Assembly: GCA_021106755.1 (NCBI GenBank)
Contig: JAIOTM010000093.1
Coordinates: 1 to 12,709, forward strand
Length of the DNA stretch: 12,709 nt
DNA from: Candidatus Cloacimonadota bacterium
GTDB lineage: Bacteria; Cloacimonadota; Cloacimonadia; Cloacimonadales; JAIOQZ01
Direction: 5' to 3'
Shown: piece after piece, positions 5,988 through 12,709 of the stretch
Numbering within the stretch: position 1 is the first letter of the stretch
How the letters are laid out: every line of letters starts with the position of its first letter
Position numbers and translations under genes: made by a program
The notes under the pieces: model-generated
Databases searched by the model: none
What the model was told of the DNA's origin: nothing
The model's input: the letters and a program-made list of their open reading frames with translations, nothing else

Positions 5988-8900
5988 ATGAAAAAGGGAT
6001 TACTCACTTTACTAACTTTCTGCTTCATGCTTACTTTTCTTTTAGCAACCCCAGTACCGCAAACCGACGCGGATGCTGTGGCTACTAATTGGTGTCGGCA
6101 CTGGAGCGGAATACGCAACTCCACAATCAGTATCGACAGGGTTGAGACAATCGGAACCCAGTTGTACCTTTATCATTTACAACCAACCGGATTTCTGTTG
6201 ATTTCCGCGGAAGACAATGTCAAACCGGTTCTTGCTTATGATTTCACTAATTCCGCTGACATCTCTATACACTCAAACGTAAATAACTGGATAGGTATTT
6301 ACCAAACCGAGTGCGACTATGTTCGTAGTGCGGGAATTACCGACGTGCGTAATAATCAGCTTTGGGCAGAGCTTCTGACAGACGATTTGCACCGCTACCA
6401 GAACACCCGCGACGTAGCCCCGATGATATGGTCTATGTGGGGGCAGGGAAATGACTGGAACGACTCGTGTCCCGTTGATAACTCAGGTCCTGGAAACAAC
6501 GTGAGGGCAGGCAGTCATGCAGTTGCAATGGCAATGCTGATGAAATTCTGGAATCATCCTGCTCAGGGTGAAGGTACCAATAACTATGTACATCCAGTTT
6601 ACGGCACAATTTCGGCGATATTCGATACTACTCATTATGGCTGGACGCACATGCCCAACGATTTTACTACTCATTGGACCGAAGACCTTATCTTCAATTG
6701 TGGGGTAGCAACTTCAATGGACTATGGTCCAACCTCGTCAAACACTACAATAGACTCAGTCCGCTTCGCTCTGATAGACCATTTCCGTTACAACGCCGGA
6801 ATGCAACAGTGGTCGAAGTCTATGTTTACTCACTCCACCTGGGAAGAAATGGTGCGAACGGAACTGGAAAACGGACGTCCTATCTTCTACCGGGGCGACG
6901 GTTCCAGTGTACACGCTCACTTGCTGGATGGCTACCAGAATATAAATTATTTCCATTTCAACTGGGGTGCTGAAGGCAATTTCAATGGCTATTTCCAGCT
7001 TAGTTCAATCACCCCTTCCACTGCCGATTTCACCTCGAATCAAAAGGCGTTGTTCAATGTACAACCCAGTTTGGGACCGGCAACTATTGATGAGAGCTTC
7101 GAAGACGACTGGAATAATTTTAACTGGCAGTTCGCGGGGCAATCTGTCTGGCAGATAGCCACAGATGAACATTTCTACGGGATTAAATCAGCCAAATCCG
7201 GTGATATCAATCATAACCAGACTTCTGAAATATTCCACTCATGGAACGTTTTTGCCGATGGACCAATGACGTTCTGGCGAAAAGTTTCCTGCGAAGATAA
7301 CGGTAGCGATGGCTACGACCGACTGGAATTCTGGATAGACGGCGTTGAAATAGAACGCTGGGGCGGGGAACGCGAGTGGGAAGAGATGACATACAACATC
7401 ACTGCTGGTGTGCACGAATTCCGCTGGGTTTACCGAAAAGACGGCAGTCTTGCTGTAGGGCAGGACTGTGCATGGATTGATGCTATCGATTTCCCTGGCG
7501 GTGCGACTCCTTTGAATCCTCCTCAGAATTTCGTGGCGACAATCGTTAACAGCGATTCTGTCTATATGACCTGGGATATGCCGATAACACGGGAATTGCA
7601 GGGCTACCGGATTTTCCGCAACGAAATTGAGATTATGACGATTCTCAATCCGAACACGTTGCAGTTTACCGATCCTGATCTTCCCAACGGTTTTTATAAC
7701 TACTACGCCAAAGCTGTTTACAGTTCCGGAGTTTCTGATCCGACAGTTAGTTATCTGTTAAACATTGAAGTACCCTACCCACCCACCAACTTACAGACGA
7801 CAGTGTCAAATTTCGATGATGTGTTGTTAACCTGGCAACTTCCGCCAACGCAGGAAACCAGACGTAGTCTGAGGGATTCGGGGGATATGTTACGAAGTTT
7901 ACTGGGATATCGCATATACAGGGACGATGCTCTGATTGATTCTGTCTATAATCCCAATACGCTACAATATTCCGACAACGATATGCCGCAGGGAACCTAT
8001 GCTTATCAGGTTTCGGCAGTCTATCCTACGGGATATTCCGAGCGTTCCAACATGGCGGTCGCCGCCGTGGGCGTACCCTGGCCACCTTCCAACCTGATTG
8101 CTCAGGTACAGAATCAGGATGATGTCTATCTGAATTGGGATGCTCCACCCCCAACGAGCGAGACGCTGACAGGCTACAAAATCTATCGTGACGATATTTT
8201 TGTACACGAAGTAACAGATTCCACTGTAACAGACTGGACAGAAATGTCTCTGCCTAACGGCACTCATGCCTATATAGCTACAGCTATTTATGGGGCGATT
8301 GAATCCGCGCCATCCAACACAGCTCAGGCAACAATTGAAGTGCCATATCCTCCCCAGAATCTGACCGCTCAGGTTAACGAGGATGATGTAACTCTCGACT
8401 GGGACGCCCCCGCAAACGCCAGTCGCGATTTAACTGCTTATTTTATTTATCGTAACAGCAATACTATTGCCACAATCTGGAATACTGATGTGACATCTTA
8501 TTTCGACCCGATGCTTGCCAACGGCTTCTACACTTACGAAGTAAAAGCACTCTACGTTGATGTGTATTCGGTCGCTTCTAATCCAGCAAGCATAGAGATT
8601 GATATTCCTTACCCACCAGCTAACCTGACAGCTCAGGTGCAAAACCTCAATGATGTAGTTTTAGGCTGGGATCAGCCAGCAGTGCAAGGGGGAATTACCC
8701 GTGCCTTTATCGGATACCAGATTGTCCGCGACAACGTTAATCAGACATTGGTAACAGATTTCAGTCAGTTAACCTGGACAGATACCAATCTTGATAACGG
8801 AGTTTACGACTATTACGTCTATGCCGAATACAACGCCGGAAACTCCACTCCCACCAACACGGTCAATGTAACAGTGGAAGTACTCTATCCACCTCGAAAT

Positions 8901-11900
8901 CTCGCATATTCTATGGCAGATGATGATATTATCCTCACTTGGGATTTGCCTTTAACCTCAGGTGGATTGAACCGCGATTTGTTGGGCTACAGAGTCTATC
9001 GGGATGATGTAGAGACTCATATAATCGGCGATCCGGCAACTCTCACCTGGACAGACACCGGATTAGCAAACAGCACATACGATTACTATCTGACAGCAAC
9101 TTATTCCTCCGGCGATTCTGCACCATCCGACACCGTTACCGCAATGATGGAAGTACTCTATCCAGCTTCAAACCTGACAGGTACGGTTGTTAATGGCGAT
9201 GACGTGCAATTAACATGGTCTCCAGCTGTTAACGCAGGTGGACTATCTACCCGGATGCTTCAGGGATACCGAATTTACAGGGATGCTATCGACATCGCGG
9301 ATGTTACCACTGCCGACACAACCTTTCTCGATACTTTGTTACCAAACGGCGACTACAACTACTATGTTAAAGCTATTTACGAGACAGGATTATCGACAGA
9401 AACAAACCATTTATCAATGCACATAGAGCTTCCGTATCCTGCCCGACAGCTTACTACCACAGTTGTTAACGATGATGTTACTCTGAACTGGCTGGCTCCT
9501 CTTAACGCGGGAGGTCTTAACAGAGACCTTATGGGATACCGGATTTATCGCGACGCAATAGAAATAGCTGTGATAAACGATCCGACACAGCTGACTTATC
9601 TGGATTTGGACCTGGACAATGGCTCCTACGACTACACTGTCAAAGCGGAATACGCTGTTGGTCTTTCCGAAGCATCCAATACAGCCAATGCTGTTATTGA
9701 GGTGCTCTATCCACCCACAGGATTGGCTGCGTCAGTCAATAGCGACAGTATCAGCCTGAGTTGGAATGTTCCGGTCAACGGACCCACTCGTACTCTTCTC
9801 GGTTACACAATACTCCGTAATGGAGTTGTGCTAGAGCAGATTACTGACCCAACAGCTATCAGCTATAACGATGCTGACTTAACAAACGGCAGCTACAACT
9901 ACGAGATAGCCGCTGATTACACTTCGGGGCAATCTGTCTTTGATGGTCCGGTCAACGCAGTGGTGGAAGTTCTTTATCCACCTACAGGTTTAAGCCATTC
10001 TCTCGCTAATTACAATGATGTTGTGCTTATCTGGAATGTTCCCGCGAATCAGGGAGGGCTTAACAGAGACTTAACAGGCTACAGAGTGTGGAGAGATGAC
10101 TCGCTTATCGCGGAGATTACCGATACTACTTACACAGATATGGCTCTGCCGGATGGCTGGTTTGATTATGCTGTACAGGCTGTCTATACTTCCGGGATTT
10201 CGGGATATTCAAACTGGATTAGTGTTTTTGTGGAATACCCAAATCCTCCCACAAGTTTAACCGCTTCGGTAACTCAGGATGCCGTAACCCTGAACTGGAT
10301 TTCTCCCATTGTAACCCGGGATTTCCTCGGTTTTACAGTCTATAGGGACGGAATTTCTATATCTGATGTTCCCGGAGACTCAACTGAATACACCGACACT
10401 GGACTGACTAATGGTAGCTACTCTTACTACGTAATTGCCCGGTACGATATAGATGATTCCGTACCATCGAATAGCGTTAATGCCACGGTGGAAGTGCTTT
10501 ATCCACCTACTGCTTTTGCCGCTTCGATTACTCAGGACGAAGTAACCTTAACGTGGCAACTTCCGGCAACGCAGGGCGGTATAAACCGCGACCTGCTTGG
10601 TTACAAGGTTTACCGCGATGGCGTGGAAATCGCCAATATTACAAATCCGACTACGCTTACTCATCTCGACATCGACCTTGCCAACGGTAGCTACAACTAC
10701 GAAGCAAGCGCGATATACACTACTGGTGAATCGCAAATGTCCAACTTAGTAACAGCCACAGTAGAAGTGCTTTATCCACCTACAGGGCTTGCCGCTTCTG
10801 TAAACGATGACGAAGTTTTTCTATCCTGGCAGCTTCCGGCAACGCAGGGCGGTTTAAACCGCGATCTGCTTGGTTACAAGGTTTACCGCGATGGCGTGGA
10901 AATTGATGATATTAACGACCCGACTATCCTTTCTGTTTTTGATTACGACCTTGCTAACGGTAGCTATGACTATGAAGTAAGCGCATTGTACTCCACTGGC
11001 GAATCGCAGATGTCCAATTTAGTGACAGCTACGGTAGAATGTCTTTATCCGCCTACCGGACTTGCCGCTTCAGTAATTCAGGACGAAGTGACCCTGACCT
11101 GGCTGTTGCCTGCAACTCAGGGGTGGCAAACCCGTGATCTGCTTGGCTACAAGATTTATCGCGAATATGTGGAAATTGCTTATCTACCTTACCCGAATAC
11201 GCTTACTTACTTAGATGTTGACCTTGCCAACGGTGAGTATGACTATCAGGTAAGTGCGTGGTACACTACTGGCGAATCTGCATTAACAAATGAGGTAGAA
11301 GTTACCATTGAAGTACTATACCCACCGACAAATTTAACCGCTGTAGTTGGTACTGAAGGTGACTATGACGAAATCACCCTGACCTGGCAACTTCCGGCAA
11401 CGCAAGGTGGTCTTGGTCGTGATTTACTGGGATACAATATTTATCGCGATGGTATCTTTTATGATTACAGAAATGGTGGAGAAAACGACAATTATAATGA
11501 TAGCGGACTTGCCAATGGTACTTACGCCTACGAAGTAAGTGCGTTATACACTACTGGTGAATCCACGTTTTCCAATCTTGCTACAGCTACTGTAGAAATT
11601 CTTTATCCGCCTACCGGACTTGCCGCTTCGGTTACTCAGGACGAAGTTTCGTTAACATGGCAACTTCCGGCAACGCAGGGCGGTCTCAATCGCGACCTGC
11701 TTGGCTACAAGGTTTATCGAGACGACGCGGAAATTGCCTTAGTCGCAAATCCGGCAACGCTCACTTACCTTGATAGCGACCTTGCCAATGGTAGTTACGA
11801 CTATGAAGTAAGTGCCTGGTACACCACTGGTGAATCTGCGTTAACAGACAGCGTAACTGTTACGGTGGAAGTACTATATCCGCCTACAAGTCTTGTCGCT

Positions 11901-12709
11901 TCGGTTACTCAGGATGAAGTTTCGCTTACATGGCAACTTCCGGCAACGCAGGGCGGTCTTAACCGCGACCTGCTTGGCTACAAAGTTTATCGGGATGGTG
12001 TCGAAATTGCTGACATTACCGACTCCGCAACGCTCACTTATCTCGACATCGACCTTGCCAACGGTAGTTACAACTACGAAGCAAGCGCGATATACACTAC
12101 TGGTGAATCTGCGTTAACAGACGCGGTGACTGCTACGGTGGAAGTACTATATCCACCAACAAGCCTTGCCGCTTCGGTTACTCAGGATGAAGTTTCGCTG
12201 ACATGGCAACTTCCGGCAACACAGGGCGGTCTTACCCGCGACCTGCGTGGCTACAAAGATTATCGGGATGGTGTCGAAATTGCCTATGTAGCAGACCCGG
12301 CTACGCTCACTTATCTTGATATTGACCTTGCCAATGGAAGCTACAACTACGAAGCAAGCGCGATATACACAACTGGCGAATCTGCGTTAACAGATGCGGT
12401 TACTGCTACGGTGGAAGTACTTTATCCACCCATAAGCCTTGCCGCTTCGGTTACTCAGGATGAAGTTTCGCTTACATGGCAACTTCCCGCAACGCAGGGC
12501 GGTCTTAACCGTGACCTGCTTGGCTACAAGGTTTATCGGGATGGTATCGAAATCGTTGACATTACAAGACCAGCATCGCGTCGTGATGGGAACAACGACA
12601 TCGCTAACGGTAACTACAACTACGAAGCGAGCGCGATTTACACAACTGGTGAGTCCGCGATGTCGAACCTTGTTACCGCCACGGTGGAAGTACTATATCC
12701 ACCCACAAG
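5988..12709 (+). CDS. Secreted C10 (streptopain-like) peptidase homologue with jelly-roll domain and 19+ FN3-like repeats; catalytic Cys replaced by Ser; 3' end outside window
   Basis: 2,240 codons without a stop, running off the window. Residues 1-~20 are a signal peptide (M-K-K-G then a hydrophobic core ending L-L-A). Residues ~25-130 resemble the streptopain prodomain (G-F-L-L-I-S-A-E-D ... P-V-L-A-Y-D). Residues ~145-362 are the C10 fold: P-V-D ... G-P, then V-R-A-G-S-H-A-V-A-M where the family has A-G-C. The nucleophile position is thus Ser176 (AGT, one base from a Cys codon). His309 (H-A-H-L-L-D-G-Y) and Asn325-Trp326 are kept, but the family's W-G-W-G-G reads W-G-A-E-G. Proteolysis is therefore not expected. 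Residues ~365-503 form a jelly-roll domain of the type that follows such peptidases (S-F-E ... F-W-R-K-V-S ... W-I-D-A-I-D-F-P). From residue 510 come FN3-like repeats that probably act as a stalk or adhesive. Any C-terminal sorting domain lies beyond the window. Confidence 0.88.
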   Translation, partial: MKKGLLTLLTFCFMLTFLLATPVPQTDADAVATNWCRHWSGIRNSTISIDRVETIGTQLYLYHLQPTGFLLISAEDNVKPVLAYDFTNSADISIHSNVNNWIGIYQTECDYVRSAGITDVRNNQLWAELLTDDLHRYQNTRDVAPMIWSMWGQGNDWNDSCPVDNSGPGNNVRAGSHAVAMAMLMKFWNHPAQGEGTNNYVHPVYGTISAIFDTTHYGWTHMPNDFTTHWTEDLIFNCGVATSMDYGPTSSNTTIDSVRFALIDHFRYNAGMQQWSKSMFTHSTWEEMVRTELENGRPIFYRGDGSSVHAHLLDGYQNINYFHFNWGAEGNFNGYFQLSSITPSTADFTSNQKALFNVQPSLGPATIDESFEDDWNNFNWQFAGQSVWQIATDEHFYGIKSAKSGDINHNQTSEIFHSWNVFADGPMTFWRKVSCEDNGSDGYDRLEFWIDGVEIERWGGEREWEEMTYNITAGVHEFRWVYRKDGSLAVGQDCAWIDAIDFPGGATPLNPPQNFVATIVNSDSVYMTWDMPITRELQGYRIFRNEIEIMTILNPNTLQFTDPDLPNGFYNYYAKAVYSSGVSDPTVSYLLNIEVPYPPTNLQTTVSNFDDVLLTWQLPPTQETRRSLRDSGDMLRSLLGYRIYRDDALIDSVYNPNTLQYSDNDMPQGTYAYQVSAVYPTGYSERSNMAVAAVGVPWPPSNLIAQVQNQDDVYLNWDAPPPTSETLTGYKIYRDDIFVHEVTDSTVTDWTEMSLPNGTHAYIATAIYGAIESAPSNTAQATIEVPYPPQNLTAQVNEDDVTLDWDAPANASRDLTAYFIYRNSNTIATIWNTDVTSYFDPMLANGFYTYEVKALYVDVYSVASNPASIEIDIPYPPANLTAQVQNLNDVVLGWDQPAVQGGITRAFIGYQIVRDNVNQTLVTDFSQLTWTDTNLDNGVYDYYVYAEYNAGNSTPTNTVNVTVEVLYPPRNLAYSMADDDIILTWDLPLTSGGLNRDLLGYRVYRDDVETHIIGDPATLTWTDTGLANSTYDYYLTATYSSGDSAPSDTVTAMMEVLYPASNLTGTVVNGDDVQLTWSPAVNAGGLSTRMLQGYRIYRDAIDIADVTTADTTFLDTLLPNGDYNYYVKAIYETGLSTETNHLSMHIELPYPARQLTTTVVNDDVTLNWLAPLNAGGLNRDLMGYRIYRDAIEIAVINDPTQLTYLDLDLDNGSYDYTVKAEYAVGLSEASNTANAVIEVLYPPTGLAASVNSDSISLSWNVPVNGPTRTLLGYTILRNGVVLEQITDPTAISYNDADLTNGSYNYEIAADYTSGQSVFDGPVNAVVEVLYPPTGLSHSLANYNDVVLIWNVPANQGGLNRDLTGYRVWRDDSLIAEITDTTYTDMALPDGWFDYAVQAVYTSGISGYSNWISVFVEYPNPPTSLTASVTQDAVTLNWISPIVTRDFLGFTVYRDGISISDVPGDSTEYTDTGLTNGSYSYYVIARYDIDDSVPSNSVNATVEVLYPPTAFAASITQDEVTLTWQLPATQGGINRDLLGYKVYRDGVEIANITNPTTLTHLDIDLANGSYNYEASAIYTTGESQMSNLVTATVEVLYPPTGLAASVNDDEVFLSWQLPATQGGLNRDLLGYKVYRDGVEIDDINDPTILSVFDYDLANGSYDYEVSALYSTGESQMSNLVTATVECLYPPTGLAASVIQDEVTLTWLLPATQGWQTRDLLGYKIYREYVEIAYLPYPNTLTYLDVDLANGEYDYQVSAWYTTGESALTNEVEVTIEVLYPPTNLTAVVGTEGDYDEITLTWQLPATQGGLGRDLLGYNIYRDGIFYDYRNGGENDNYNDSGLANGTYAYEVSALYTTGESTFSNLATATVEILYPPTGLAASVTQDEVSLTWQLPATQGGLNRDLLGYKVYRDDAEIALVANPATLTYLDSDLANGSYDYEVSAWYTTGESALTDSVTVTVEVLYPPTSLVASVTQDEVSLTWQLPATQGGLNRDLLGYKVYRDGVEIADITDSATLTYLDIDLANGSYNYEASAIYTTGESALTDAVTATVEVLYPPTSLAASVTQDEVSLTWQLPATQGGLTRDLRGYKDYRDGVEIAYVADPATLTYLDIDLANGSYNYEASAIYTTGESALTDAVTATVEVLYPPISLAASVTQDEVSLTWQLPATQGGLNRDLLGYKVYRDGIEIVDITRPASRRDGNNDIANGNYNYEASAIYTTGESAMSNLVTATVEVLYPPT
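7515..10496 (+). repeat. Diverged FN3-like repeats 1-11 of the C10 protein
   Basis: Eleven protein repeats of about 85-100 residues, each opening with P-P-x-N/G-L, then a W strand, G-Y-x-I/V-Y-R-D, D-x-x-L-x-N-G-x-Y, and ending near V-E-V. They share the fold signature but differ widely in sequence and length, so they are old duplicates. Repeat 2 carries an extra segment of roughly nine residues (around 7860-7900, R-R-S-L-R-D-S-G-D-M-L-R-S) before its G-Y-R-I-Y-R-D strand. Repeat 7 has A in place of the second P of the opening motif. Confidence 0.8.
10497..12709 (+). repeat. Near-identical 273-bp tandem repeats 12-19 and the start of 20
   Basis: Units begin with the Leu codon of L-Y-P-P at 10497, 10770, 11043, 11316, 11601, 11874, 12147, 12420 and 12693. 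All complete units are exactly 273 bp (91 residues) except the one at 11316, which is 285 bp. Hand comparison of units 11874 and 12147 gives 29 differences in 273 bases (about 89% identity). The block T-W-Q-L-P-A-T-Q-G-G recurs almost unchanged. The high DNA identity indicates recent tandem duplication or ongoing conversion, and makes the copy number likely to vary between strains and hard to assemble. Confidence 0.88.

Noticed and set aside
6483..12117. Many short open frames on both strands across the C10 gene
   Set aside because: They are by-products of the long repetitive coding frame, which is continuous from 5988 to the end of the window.
12562..12606. Diversity-generating retroelement target
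   Set aside because: Changes are not confined to adenines of a template, and no reverse transcriptase or template repeat is visible.
10497..12709. CRISPR-like array
   Set aside because: The regular 273-bp period is a protein-domain repeat in frame, with no short direct repeats separated by unique spacers.

Overview
The window looks like a bacterial contig from an uncultured anaerobe of the Fibrobacterota-Chlorobi-Bacteroidota side of the tree. A Cloacimonadota-like genome is my best guess. The clues are a secreted C10 peptidase followed by a jelly-roll domain of the type found next to such peptidases, then a very long series of fibronectin-III-like repeats with the signature G-Y-(K/R)-(V/I)-Y-R-D ... 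L-(A/P)-N-G-x-Y, and a secreted M6 metallopeptidase. This assignment rests on recalled protein style, not on a search.

Layout. Positions 2-~222 (+) hold the remains of a DUF5060 domain, a module usually found near the N-terminus of glycoside-hydrolase-like proteins. It enters from outside the window and loses its homology at about 222. At that point it meets, tail to tail, the end of an M6-family secreted peptidase on the minus strand (225-1961). The 303 bases from 1962 to 2264 separate the M6 gene from the next gene, which is divergent, and carry interlocked inverted repeats. Positions 2265-5878 (+) encode one large SIR2 protein with a DUF4020-like C-terminal part (about 1,204 residues if repaired). 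It is broken by a one-base frame change at a run of seven A. From 5988 to the window end (+) runs a secreted C10 (streptopain-like) peptidase homologue with a prodomain, a jelly-roll domain and at least 19 complete FN3-like repeats, open at the 3' end with no in-frame stop over 2,240 codons.

What stands out. Both secreted peptidases have lost the residue that does the chemistry, each by a near-isosteric change. The M6 HExxH motif reads HQFGH (Glu to Gln) and the usual third metal-ligand position reads Thr. The C10 catalytic Cys reads Ser, with the His and Asn-Trp retained. Both are therefore predicted pseudo-peptidases, possibly surface or secreted binding scaffolds. The SIR2 gene between them is much richer in A+T than its neighbours (about 28-30% GC in sampled lines, against roughly 38-57% in lines sampled from the flanking genes). 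It resembles single-gene anti-phage NADase effectors of the defence-associated sirtuin kind and is probably an acquired island. The FN3 array is a tandem-duplication hotspot: units near the window end are 273 bp long and about 89% identical at DNA level, while upstream units are strongly diverged.

There is no sign that the genes form one operon: M6 is divergent from SIR2, and C10 has its own ribosome binding site and a possible promoter. No RNA genes, insertion sequences or CRISPR arrays were recognised.
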